Assembly: GCA_000727475.1 (NCBI GenBank)
Contig: KL647311.1
Coordinates: 368,073 to 432,072, forward strand
Source: Sarcocystis neurona
Lineage: Eukaryota; Apicomplexa; Conoidasida; Eucoccidiorida; Sarcocystidae
Direction of reading: 5' to 3'
DNA length: 64,000 bases
Positions within the stretch are counted from its first letter, which is position 1, and every line of letters begins with the position of its first letter. The notes under the pieces were generated by a model that saw nothing but the letters and a program-made list of their open reading frames with translations, ran no database searches and was not told the origin of the DNA. The position numbers and the translations under genes were made by a program. Positions 11,201 to 24,300 of this stretch are shown piece after piece.

Positions 11201-11280
11201 GCAAAAATGCCTGTATAACTGTAGTGTGGGATCAAATACTGCAAAAATGCCTGTATAACTGTAGTGTGGGATCAAATACT
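11201..11280. repeat. Perfect 40-bp tandem duplication
   Basis: The unit starting gcaaaaatgcctgtataact at 11201 is repeated without mismatch from 11241. Two copies, no gap. Being identical, the duplication is probably recent. It lies in DNA with no recognised gene. Confidence 0.97.
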
Positions 11281-14200
11281 GTGGAGCTCTGGAGATTACC
11301 GACCGGAGCAGCAAGAGTCCGCGATGTGGTATGGTCAATTGTGAAGTGCCAGATAACTCTGATAAAGGTAATAACACAGTGCCGTTGAATGACAAACGGG
11401 GAGCAGAACTCTGCAGTCGGCTCCTTGGAGCACTAACGAACGCGTCATGTGATACTCCATCCAGATTTCACGGGAGTACGAAGGGCTAGCAGTCCAAGCA
11501 GTTGTCGCGTAGGAGATATTGTCAGTTGTAGGAGCTCGTCGCGGGCTACTGGTGAAGTCCTTCAGAGATGTGGCGCGGCAGTGTCCGTCATGATGGAGGG
11601 AGAGAAACCACTATGAGAATACAGGAGGGATGTGGTGTTCCCGGTCGCATTAGGGGCGGCTGACCATTCTCACTCGAAACAGCTGTGTGATTGTGACCTG
11701 CTTGTGGGGGATGCTGCGCCATAAATTTGGGTCACAGCGTGGCACCATCAAAAGTTAGAAAAGACGACAACGTTTAATAGTTGGGGCGGTAAACTAATGG
11801 TGAATGAGCAAGGAGTAGTACGGGAGCAGTGTCGTGATTAAGCACTGAATGTTGTCAACGAGTAGAGGTCTCGAGGCGTAGCCTTTCACGCCATTGTGAA
11901 ATGGTCGCCTCCTTGTCATTCGCGGCATAGCACGGGACAGCTGCTGAGACTGGCCGACTCCAAGCCCACGGGCGTATATACACATGTATACCTATATGTG
12001 TACATACTCTCATATTCACGTATGTACTTTTACGTATATGCCACTTCTTGTGTGGCGGTGCAATGACAGGCGTAACCCCTACGTCCACGATAGGATATGA
12101 TCTGGAGGAGAAAAACAGGTGCGCTGTAAAGATTGACTCCAAATCCTTGTTCTTCCATAATACATAAGAGTAACCAGTGCAGTGAGCATTACCGTGCAGC
12201 TGCACATACAGACCCCCCAATTGATCGGGAGAACCGACCTAGAGGAGTGAAGCGCCATTGCCGAACGGCCTTGCGTTACAACAGGGGTGCCTTTAACGCA
12301 TTTTAAGAGGAGGCAGCTGATCCAGCTCCACCCTCTAACTGAACTACAGAGGATACGACCATGTTGTTAGGTGCGCCACGCTCAGCAATTACCGGGTAAC
12401 CTTGTGCGTCAAGACGTGAATGCCACTGCAGCTAGAAAACAACTGCCTTCCATGTGAGCGAAAAACAGGGCATTATTATCGCGCGTGCGACGCGACATTA
12501 CCAGGCCTAAGAACCGCGTAGCCGGAGAAGAAGTAACGTGGGATACCTTCTGGTCGGAAGCGGCTGCATGAATTCTTCAACCTACCGCACTTCTGCAAAC
12601 AACAGCCAGTAGAAGGATGCGCACTATGTGCATTACAATGGCCGAGGGTGGACCTGATCATCACCAGCACGAATGGCATCGAGCGGAATAGCACGGCCGG
12701 CCACGGAAGTCCCTCGTCAAGTTTTGTATGTCTCACTGGCTCAAAATCAGCCACTGCTGCCGCACCGGAAAAGCCTGCAGATACCCACACTCTGAGCAGC
12801 AGGTACACCATCGGTTTCATAGGGAAAAGCCTTTCACAAAACAACTGCCCCGGACGAGACGTGGGACAAGCCACATATATGTATATATACATATATATGT
12901 GCATAATGAAGGTGTATGTCTGTGTGTATATACACCTTTACAGCTGTTTACATGCACACGGTGGCAAGCCTGAGAGTGATGTTTTCCCATACTCAAGTAT
13001 ATCACCATCTTTCTCGGTTTTTTCCACAGCGCGCAAAAAGTTACATTCGTAATATATGTGGGGGCACGCGTAGATAGAACGAAGACCCCTCGGCGCTCAC
13101 CTGCGCTGCGGAGGCAAATATTAGCCTGGTCAGGTCTGTGAGGAACAGTATCGTACGCCATGGAATCTCTAGTGCATTAAGTTCTGCATAAATGCCTGAT
13201 TGTTAACAGTGCATAAGCACCAGTCTCTTTCGTCCACAAATATACGCTAGAAGCAGAGCGGGTGTACAGCGCTTGCAGTACGTTGTATGCGTGTGTGGGA
13301 ACCTGTGCAGTTTGGTACGCCGTTGTACCAGTCGTCTAAACTTTTTCCAGCCTACAGAACAGTGAGGGTTGGTCAAATATTTTACAGACATCGTCCATCA
13401 TCTCCAACGGCGAGCGCAAGGAAAACGTTCGTCTGTGAGAACACTCGCTCTTTCGATCAAGTACAGCGTCTATTCGCGTATAAGTATTATCCAACAAGAC
13501 AGTAGTAATCGGTGCATCCATTAGTCTGCGCTCCTGTCCGTTTCGACCTAGTGGTATTATAAATTTATGCCCAAGCTAGCGTACGCATGTCAGGCGTGTC
13601 CTTACTATACAGATTGAACTCCAGTTACTCGTGCATCACGCGCAGTTTTGTGCATCCCCAATACTTGTAGGGAAGTGTCTGTTTACACAGGGGAAGGCAT
13701 CAGCGAGTAGCTTGTGTCCATAAGCGTGCAACAGTGGCGTCAGAAGACCACAGACACTTGGGCGCCAGGGATGCAGGGAAACGAGTGTAGTTGCGTTGTA
13801 CCTTGGATATGTCTCCTTCCATTTCTCAGCGGATACGTTGACACCCGCTCACTTCATATGGCCGGAAGTTTGGCCGTACGGTGAAAGCAAGAGATCTTTA
13901 GTTGGAGGCGTGTGGTTGAGAGACCAGAGCCGTGCCTGTATACGCTCTACTCACCAGGCAAGTGTCACAAAACATTTTTTTTTTCGTGCCCACGACATTG
14001 TACACGATTGCACCGTGGACAGAGTGAAAAATGCTCAACGCCCTCTCTATCAAGACTCCTTCTGCGTGCAAATCCACAGCGGGTTAGTAGGCTTTGACTG
14101 CCATTCCGACGTATCGCGCTTGACGGGCAGCGAAAGCATGCATGTATTACCCTGTAGATGTAGACTACAGGAACACTTTATCGCGATATTAATTTGTACA

Positions 14201-17200
14201 GTGATACGCATCGGCAACAGCCAGCGATACGGCTTCACAACTCTAATTTGTGTTTGTGCAGCTATTCAACACCGTCCTCGTACCCAGCTGTCTGACGGGC
14301 GTCTCCGGTAAGGGATGCGCAGCTGGGTCTAGTCCACAGTTAACGATTTTTCAGGCGCTCGTCTGTGTCTATTTCCTTACGCGTGCGACTGCGTACGAAG
14401 GCCACATCTCTGAGAGGTATCCTAGCGCTAGGCTCGGTGCATACTCTTTGTGTGCGACACACATGTGCAAGCATGTATATATGGCATACAAATGTAAACT
14501 CATTCCGTGGCAGCAATTCCACGCACGTGCAGACAGATCAATTTCTGCGCTTCGCCTTAAGCTCATGTAAGTACGCCTTTCTCAAGTTATCACTGCATTA
14601 AACAGTCTCGCGCGCAGAAGCAGGGCACGCAGATGCCGCACAAAAATGAGCACTGCAGGTGTTGGCTTCCGTTTTTGACTAAGAGCCGTCACCACGAACC
14701 TCACCGGTCTAACAAACTCATGCGCAACCACCACGCAGCAAGTTATTCTTTGATTATTTCCGGTCAGCTGCCTTTGTCTACATATACTACGAGGCGGGCA
14801 CAGTGACGCTCGTGTATGCTTTTGGTATCCTACAGCATTCACACAATGTATGAAAGCAAGCAGTTGAAGACACTCCCAGGATAACACCGGTTAAAAGGTT
14901 TGCGTATGGTTGGTGCTGCGCGAAGCCGACACCTGCATACATGTACAGAGGTAGACAGATAAGCATTTACCCTCGCATCGTTTTGATCAGAATGTGCTCA
15001 CACTTCTCCGCTGAACAGGCCGTATGCGTCTGCGCTCTACCGAACAAAGGCTCCGCCAGGCGTAGAGGACATCAGTCACTACCGATGACCCTGAAGCGAG
15101 ACGCCTGTGTGAGTCTACATGGAAGCAAGTGTGGCGACACGTGAAGTTGCTCATTGATATAGGTGGAGGCGAGGATGTTACGGAAGCGCAAAAAGAGGAG
15201 AAGAGATGGGAGAAGGAGTGAAGACAGTGTAAGGTTGTTTTCAAGGAGTAATCCCGGTAGCGGGTCTTTCACGTGTCCGAGGCCTCACTCGTTCTTCTTG
15301 AGTTGTCAATATACAATTGCTCTGTCCGGCCGCTGGAGAAGCGTAACCTCATCGTCTAGCTGAACCGCGGACTACTACACCCGGTAAGGTCGTGTTCACG
15401 TGAAATGAAATATCCAACGTATAAATCGCTGCCTTCCCCTCGTCGAGAGGAGACGTCTTCTTTTTTCATGATTGACAGTGGCATATCTGTAAAACATATC
15501 CACTACTGGGGCAATAAGTGTGTCACTCTTGCTTTTACACGTGTCGTTGCTTTAGGTCTAACCCACACAACCACCCACTCGCATTGCATCTCAGCTTGAA
15601 TAGCCTGAATTTCCACTCATAAGTTTTCCGTTGACCGCAGCCTTACAGAGGTATACCGCATTACAAGTGAGCACAGTGAGGAATGCTGAGTCAGTTAAGA
15701 GTCTTCTTCTTGAGCACCACCAATGGACGTCGACCTGTAGAAGTTACCGTGCGCCTAACGCACACAGGTCACAGTGAAAAGCTGCGCGACTCAACAACGA
15801 TTCACATTAGAGTATTTCTTCCTCGGGATATGGGTGATTGTGTACAGGAACTGACACATGCTATTCAGTCCAAAGCAGTCCGTTGGTGTGTTCATAAGGG
15901 CACGGCGAATTTAATGTTGTAGTTAGAGGCAAGCGGATGAGTATGAAGACAGACTGTGGCGTAGGGTGTACAGTAGAAAAGATGCGCTGCAGTGCAACTT
16001 CGAAGTGCTTCAGCTTGGCGCGGTCATATGGTCATATCAACGGGAGGACGCACACGACACCGGACAGCGTCGTACTCTGTCACGACTCAGAGGGAACTGA
16101 AGTAATTGTAACGTCTTCCTTTACAGAAACCCGAGAGTGCGAAGGCGCACGGGTCAACTCTTTCACGCTGGCACCTAAGAAGAGCTCATAAAACACAGAC
16201 GTATTTCCGTGATATTGCTTTCGAAGACTGCGATCCAGACGTATCTCCTGACGATGTAGAAGGATTATCGGGTGGTTCCTGATACTTCATAGAGTAGTCA
16301 GGGTTTTCCTGCAATTTTTAAAAGTACCTCTGTGTGCACATCTGACCCGGGGATAACGTACTAAGTTTGTTCCATAGAAATTGCACACCTGTGTAAATAA
16401 CGAGGCGACATACTGCTCCGATGCGATCAGGGGTCTCTACCGGTAATGGGTTGTTTATTCAGTGGCTTGGTGTACTCCTGCGTCGCTTCGTACAGGTGGG
16501 CTGCGAGTGCAACATGCGGAGTGTAGAGGTGTTACTTCGAACGCCTGAGAGAGAGGTGTCCTTCACAATAGATTATGGAGTCCTTGCACTAGGGTGCTTT
16601 CATGGTCAAACGAGACTACTTAAGGAATCGCCGCTAATTCCGTTTTAAACTTGTTGATACAGATGCATATTTTATCCCAACTGGGGCTGTAAGCATTGCA
16701 GAGGAGACTTACATTCAACTCCCAGTATTTCGTGCTGGAGTGGCCTTCCTTCAAAATTCCCCTGAAGTGAACGCATGAAGCAGTGTCTTACTTACTTTTC
16801 ACCGACTTCCTCTATGCATCTACGCTGTTAAGTGTGAGAGTTTTTGCAACTTTACCAGCCATAATGGTAAAGTATAACGTGCCTGGGAGTGTCTCCAAAA
16901 ATATTGTATCTGCGCCTGCGCAGCAATATATGTGTTTGGCGGTGCAGACCGCATGGTCGTCGTGATGAAAAATTGATCATCGTCACCGCACTGCAGTACG
17001 CTAAACTACAAATTTTATTCTTTGAATTCCCTTCATTCGTTCCAGGCAGGTGCGCAGGGACGTAAACACACGTGTATCTGGGGCAGATGTGCGCAGATGC
17101 CAAGGTACAAGCGCACGCATACACATTTTACATTTATATATATATATATGTGAAGCACATTTTCTCCGTGTTGGGGAAGTGCGCGCGGGCACGAGCGGGA

Positions 17201-20200
17201 GCGGGCGTGACCGAAACACACGACTCTGTCTATTACATTTATACATTATATACACATACATATACAGTAGGGAAATAGGGACAGATACCTCTCAATTGCT
17301 CTACTACAGCAGCTTTGGCATTAATCGAAAAAGCTCGACTACAGGGCAGCCAGTCGCGGAGAGGTGGATCTGCTGGTTGATGCAAGACATTAATTTGGAC
17401 CATCGTTTCTCAGCGCAAAAGCACGTACGTGCTCCGCACCAACCAGCAAACCAGCTGATGTACTGAACTTCGTACGCTCACCACACATGCGCCTCGTAAC
17501 ATGGAAAATTTTTTTCTCGGTCGCCGCCCGCCCGCGACGTTTTGCGGCTTCAGAAATGAGACTGAAGGGGCACGCTTTAGCACGTAAAAGACACTTGACG
17601 CCTCCTTCGTACACGCGGGACGCCGCTGCCATGCATAAACCCGTAACCAATCTCGTGTTGCTCCTGCTGCTGTACGCTGGGGCTGCTAGACGGTGCCGCC
17701 GGGGGGTGCTCGTGTCGGTGTTTTGTGCTGCTGCTTGTGTGACAATCTGCTGGTGTCTGTTGTTTCGAAGTATCCAGTGCTCAGGTTCGAGTCTCTTCCG
17801 AGTCGGCCTAGCTGGTAGCGTTCGCGCCAGTTGCGCGCGGCTGCTACTGTCTCCACAACGCGTAGAGGCTGACACAAGAAGTGAAACTATGCTCACCAGT
17901 TGTACTCGGAGACTGCCGGTGGACTAAATATCATCGCGAAGCGGCAACAAGGACAATTCGCACTTGACTCCCAGGTTTTCAACACAGGAAGCGAAGACGA
18001 CACAACGTGACGACAAAAGCGTATTGCTTCGTCTTGACTAACGACATGTGATCTCGCTCATTAAGAAACACGGCACTTCAAATCTTTGCGGGTGCGGCAT
18101 ACGTACTCTGCAGTGTACAGCTGGAAGATGGGTTCTTTGCGCAGCGGCCGTTCGTCTCTGCAATACCGCAAGAAATGTATACATCGAAGCTGCACACGTT
18201 GCAACCGTGAAAACAACTGACACACCTCTTCCGATCCTCCCAACCGCGAACCTTCTGTCAACGAGTTGTCCGTCCGGGCTTGGCTGCAGCTTGTGTTGTG
18301 GCCCTGCGTGTCCGTTGGGATCCCTCTGTCGCTGTGACTGGCAGTAGTACGTGGAAACGCCGGTTTCGCTGCTACATGCGAAAATCCACTGATCCTGCAC
18401 GATTTCGGCTGCAACACCTGTCTCAGGTCGGGGTGACATGTGCTGTACATGCTCGCGCTGTTGGTTACCACTCCGGTTTAGCACTGTAGGCGCTGTTGCT
18501 TCAGTTCGTGTCGGAGATGTCATTTGTTGCTGCTGGTGCTAACGAAATTACATGCGACGACTCAGAAGCTGTGGTTGTTCGTCCTGACGACGGATGTCTT
18601 TGGTGTTTATGAGGCAGGCGTTTGGCCTCCTGGTTCTAAAAGTGCTGTCGTTGTGTCGTGTTTCCACGTTTTTACGGCCCACGCTTGTGCTGGTGGTGCT
18701 CGTGCTCCCTCTGCTGCAACTTGTGCAGCTCCGAATTTTGTTGCCGGGGTCCCGCGGCTAACGCCTACGCGGGCCGTCCCAGCTTCTTCTCCTCTTCCTC
18801 CGGCGAGGCCCGAGCCTGGCCTAGCGACGCGGGGGGCACATGGGCTTCTCCGGCGTACACCACGTAGTCGTGATCGGCTGTACTTTCCTCGTCGCAGTGT
18901 CCTTAATATGAATTTTTCAAGGACCCACGTGAACGCCAACCTTGCTTTGCAGGTATTTCAGTGTTTGAGCCTCTCCTGCAATGTGGTGATGTGTCTGCAT
19001 GGGCGTCGTTGCTGTTTTCCTCTATAGTTCCCAGGAATCGTAGGCCGAGCCTTGTGTCTCGCTCCCGTCCCTCGTGCTGCTGCTGCCGTTGCTGGTGTCG
19101 AGGCCCCAGCGACAGGAATTAACAACTGGTGCGCCGTTTCTTCTGGTGAAATACTGTGCAACCAGGACTCGCTGCACTCCCTCGCTACAACATTTGCTTT
19201 CTTCACTCGTGTGCCGCTGCATTCCTGTGGACGGGTGTAAAGTTCACAGACAGGCCGAGATAGATAGATGCGGTATCCCGCATCTGTACTGCATAAACAG
19301 CAGCGGGCACGTGTTGCGACGGTAGCTGGTGGTACGGTCTCAAATCATCGCCTGCGAGAGTAGGAGCAGCACCATTACAACCAGCAAGAACCAGAAGCAC
19401 CACCACCTGCAGCAGCAAGCAGTAACACCAACGAAAGGGGCAGCGTTACAAAGAACAGGGAGACACGGGCAGCGCAGCGTTGCTTTGTACCGCACCACGA
19501 CGGATCACTCCGGCTGTAGGGCATCCGTCTTTGTACCTTCACAGTGGTCAGCTGGAGTGTCTGCGTGTAGTCCCGGTGGTGTACGTTGTTGCTGTCTATG
19601 GCCCACAGTGGTGTCTATCTGGCCTTTCAACACGAAGCCGGGTAAACCGGCCTAACACTGGGGGGACCACACCGGGGCAGCCAGGTACGCACGGTCAGGG
19701 CTCTACACCTTGTTCGACTTTCACCTGCTGCTGCTGCTGCAGAATAGAAGCTGCAAGATGTAGTGGTGAGCGCTCCTGTACCACCGCGCAACTGCAGAGG
19801 AGGGTGCTTCACACAGTTACGGCCGGTGTTTTTATCTGCTGTGTGCCGAAGTGGCTCGTTGTGGGTCGTCATTTCGACTCGGTAGTTTGCCGGAAACTGC
19901 GGCGGGTGTAAAATGTACTTTGAAATCATTATCCAGCGAGCTGTGTCGGGTATGCAGTGCTGTTTGAGCGCGCCACCCACCAATGTTTTCCAGGTCTCTT
20001 CGTAGCTCATACATACACAGCAAGTAAAGCAGCTTTGTGATGCGTTTGTGTTTCGCGGCGAGACAAACTCGTGCTTACTCGTTGTTTCGAGCGCCGACTA
20101 TGTTCTGCCTTGCTAGTGTACACGTACAAGCTTGGCTTAGGAAACAATAAGCCAGGAAACACTCCTAATGCCCCGTGTTGAGCATGTAAAGGACCGGTGC

Positions 20201-21200
20201 CTTGCAGCTGCCTCTTTGGGGCAATTTTTCTGTTTGGTGGTGTGAAGTATGCGAGTTTTGATTGGTCGCCAGGAGAGAACGAGGTGAAAGGGAACCTCAC
20301 TCTGCTGCGGTGGCCAGGTTAGCGCCTCTGTGCAGCTAAAAATCGCTTCCAGTCAATTTCCGCGGACGCACCCGGTGCTGAAATGTTGCCGTCAAGCAGA
20401 ATGAGATGGAAAAATATTAATTCAATGCCAGTGACTAGTTCTGTGACCGTGGGATCCCAGCGAGCGTCTCTTGCACGTATGCAGTGGCCGAGGCCAAAAA
20501 GGACGCGTTATCAGCGGAAAACGCAGAGTCTTTGACGTCTCACTCACGCGTAGCAACTACTGTGTGTCCACACCTGCGGCTCTTGCGGTGATGGGTTTTA
20601 ACGCCTGCCACTGGTGCTCCTACTGATGTGTTTCCGCAGCCCGACAGGCGTACTTCGTTGTGCATCTGTCGCTGTTCCCCGTGTTGACACTGGTAAACAG
20701 ATCACGGCAGCGCCATTGGCGCACAGTGGGTTATTTTATCATGCCTCTTATGAGCGAGCAGGAGGACTGAATCAAGGAGTGCCTTTGCCGTGTTGCATCT
20801 GGTCGGCATCGAGGCGCGCGAACACAAACACGGAAACATTTCTGGCGTTCCGTTTATGAAGGCTGTGAATGCGTTGGGCGAATCATTGACAACTGCAGGG
20901 AGACACGACTTCATGTGCCAGTGCCCTGTTGCACCGCCCACGCCACAGGTCACTTCGTCATCAACTGAGACGACGAGAGAAGCAGCTACACTCGTCCGGT
21001 GTAATGCTTTTTTGGGGGCACCTGCCGGTGTCCGTGCGCTACGGTCATGTTATGCTTTATAGGCGACGCTCCCGGCGTCTAAAGCACCCTGTGTCTCGCC
21101 ATAAGGTACCAATCAAGCCGCATTGTGGCACGTTCTAGCTGCGTGTCTGCGAACGGCACGCACGAGTAGGATGGAGTATTGACAATAGACACAAGGAGAT
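11281..21200. other. Repeat-poor DNA without a recognised gene
   Basis: About 10 kb of complex sequence with only isolated short TA runs (near 12885 and 17131). The longest open frames (13796-14311 on +, 18038-18523 on -, 17487-17927 on +) have no recognised domain and are about what chance would give over this length. A frame from ATG 17631 starts with a hydrophobic leader-like stretch. Intergenic DNA or unrecognised small genes are both possible. Confidence 0.4.
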
Positions 21201-21213
21201 TCTAGTCGCAAGA

Positions 21214-21349
21214 CAGTCGTCTACGGCTTTGAGGAGAAGTGGGATTCCTTGCAAGACACTTTTCCAACACCCTGGAGCAGGCAGTCGTCTACCTCTTCGA
21301 GCAAACGTGGGATTGTCACCAAGACACCTTTTTACCGCTCGGAGCACCG
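21214..21349. repeat. Imperfect 68-bp tandem duplication
   Basis: The segment from 21214 (cagtcgtctacggctttgag) recurs from 21282 (cagtcgtctacctcttcgag). Shared blocks include gtgggatt, caagacac and ggagca. The 68-bp period is not a multiple of three, so the repeat does not preserve one reading frame. Confidence 0.75.
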
Positions 21350-24300
21350 GTGCAGGCCGAGACAGGATCGAAAAGAAGACTCCACCAACGAATGCATCGA
21401 AAACTTCTAATATCAGCAGCACAGACTACAGGATTTGTGGAGAAAACGGTGGCAGTGTGAGACGGGCAGCTACTATCAGTATTGTGCATCGTTCGGCGGG
21501 CGTCCCCACGGACAAGCTGAAGCAAAACATCTTTTGCCCTCGTCGTGGTGCGAATGAACGGCAAGAAATACAACCGCACACCAACGACAGGATTTTTTGC
21601 ATTGACCCCGCACGAGGCAGCAACGAAGGCAGCGGAGTTCCGTTCGAGCAAGCTACACACCAGAATTGGTGGGAAAGCGCGAGGAGCCCGACACTGGGAA
21701 AGCGGGACGGCGAGGGCGTCGTGAGTCATTACGCACAAGTATACAAGGAGATACGCTCAGCAGGAAGGAGGCGTCTTTGCTAGCTACCAGAGCAGGAAAC
21801 ACGTCTCTGAGAAGCACCTACGAATACCCACGGCCCACGCTTAGTACAACATGTAAGCCCGTTGACGTTAACGGTCGATTGCAAAGCACGTGACTTCTCA
21901 GAAAGCAAACGACTAAGCGTGCACAAAGACACTCGCTGACAATTTCGCTTGAAGTACTTTGTCATTATTCTGGTGTTCGGTTGCGAACGAAACCGACCAG
22001 AAGTGATGGCACAACGCTGTTAAGCGCTCACGCGGCAGCCTCTCTCTCATTCATAAATCCAACGCCACCCGCCTGCGGCGAGAGATGTCGTACAGTTCAG
22101 CGTTACGGTCTGATGTTGAGTGAATGGAAACATCCGCACCGCGTCAGTGGCGACATAGCCCGTAGACTTGTGGGACAAGAGTCTATTTTTCGGGCTACTG
22201 TTGAACCAGTTCATGAGAGGAGTGTGACCGCTTCTGTACATTCAGGCTGTGAATGATGGCAGCCTCCGATATTTCCTAGGGCATGTACGTAGAGCGTATT
22301 TGCCATTACACGTGGGTTCTGTTGCACTGGAGCCAGTTAACGACGTATCCGACACTGCTGAAAAGAGGATTGTTCTCACGTGGATCTCAAACGGAACCGA
22401 CGCGGGCAAAAGGAGAATTCCTTCCACGTGGATTCTAGCCACAGCACCTGCAGAAGTGAGACTCTGGGACAGTGCGTCAATGACAGGGCCACGGGGCGGA
22501 TGAGCCATAAGGTATAACAACTCAGTTGTCTTGGCAGCACTGGCGTTGGCAACTGCTTGCTGGCCGTATCAGCAGCACTCAGCTGGCGCAGACGTCGGGG
22601 AGCTGACCCCCCTACTGCACTTTTTGACTATCAAACCAGAGCATACCGGCCCTCCGCTTGAATAGTAATGGATGACGTAGTGCGTCACCGTAAAAGCCGT
22701 GACTTGTACCTGACCACGTGAGGCGCTCTGCGAAATACCGTATACGTGATGCGTAACTTTCACGATCCCTCCAAGGGTTCCTGGCACACCCCACGTTGAC
22801 TGTTGAGCCCTTTATTTTGCAGTGAGATTCCGTGCACCAGTCGCATCGCACACAGGAATTCAGTGTGTATTGGGTGACTCTACTGCACAAAAACGGAGTT
22901 TGACCCTACGCCTCGTTCGTGGTGCGTAGTACTCCAGCTTGGTTACTGTTGGAGTGTATTTCGTGCTACCTTCGTGCTCGGTGTTGTGGTACTGCTGAAG
23001 ACGGGGATGAAGCTTGAGCTGAGCTCTGCGCGCGTCCACACAAGTAGTGACTGGCAGCACCTTCCAAGGTCCACAGGAACTACATCCCCTCAAAGATCTG
23101 TTTCACGAGCATGGTCTCGCTGGCGTGAGCCGACACGCTTCGCTTTTTTCCGCGCTAGGGAGGACACTTTTACGCGTTCCAAGAGGAGCGACTTGGAAAA
23201 ACGGTCAGCGGCACTACCTGGTTTCTGCCGCGTTGTGGCCTTGACTTCTCCCGTGCACACAGTGTCTCCATTCGGCCAACCGTCGTGTCCAGCACGCTGG
23301 AGCTTGTGCAAGTGGAACCCTCCTGAAGACGCTTCAGCGTGCATTTGATTACTTTGTCTCGTGTACTAGTGGGCACCGTCAGCGTCACTCGCCGAGCGGA
23401 ACTGAGGCAGACAGCATCATTACATGAGGCATTCCGCATGCAATGTGTCGTGTCGTCTCCTGTGACAGCCTGGCTCCAGTCCTGTTGTAGGGCTACCCAC
23501 GTGCGTGTTCGCCTCCGCGAGTGAAAACTGGAGACAGTGACCCTTCTACGGATTTCTCGGTTCTCGAAGACGTTCCTCGTGTATTGCAGCAGGAGCGCCT
23601 GCGGACTGCACGGCCTCCTTCTTTTAGAATGTACCACACAAAAGTGTGAAAGGTGACTGAAAAACGCAGCTAATTACTGCAAGGATTGAGTGACTGCGTC
23701 TATGCTGCACAGGTGGGCAAGGCAATACGTCATGTTGTGTGCGTTTACGCTATGCCTCACCCTCGACTTGTAGGTACACTCTTCGACAGCAGAAGGGTGG
23801 AATAGACTTTTGCGTGTGGAAACAATTCGGGAGTAGACTTTGTATACGGGCTTGCTTTTCCCCGCATACACTCTGGCGCACTGTTTGATTCGTCGTCTGT
23901 TTGCGAAAAGTGTTGTGGTTGGTATCAGGGAAGGTGCGGAACAGGCGTTGGCAAAGGATCTTTGGAGTGTCCACCTGCAGGGGCTCTGCTGAGTCCAGGA
24001 GCTAGTGATGCTTGACTGCGATGTATTTGCGTTGGTGCATGTGGCATAGGATAAATGTAGCATTAAGTCGAACACTCGGTTCTAATGCGACAAAGCGGGA
24101 TCACGTACCATGTCTGTGTTTTTCGGTGTTCGAACAGCGGCTTTGTGCAGATCTTTCCGCTCATACCAGTGGTGGGAGTGCAATGACCTATGTTGCGCAT
24201 GACGGATTATCGGTCTAGAGGCCAGTAACCTAGCTTTGCTCGAGTTGCTTTTCAGCAGCCGTCGAGGGTGGCGGGTAGACGTGGCCCATAATCAATCGCA

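Noticed and set aside
12476..12904. 142-codon minus frame
   Set aside because: Overlaps an equally plausible + frame and ends in TA-repeat Tyr/Ile sequence. No domain.
13796..14311. 171-codon + frame in the gene-poor region
   Set aside because: A frame of this length is expected about once or twice by chance in 64 kb. No domain or partner exon was found.
17783..17794. GGTTCGAGTCTC resembling a tRNA B box
   Set aside because: No A box, acceptor stem or cloverleaf pairing around it.
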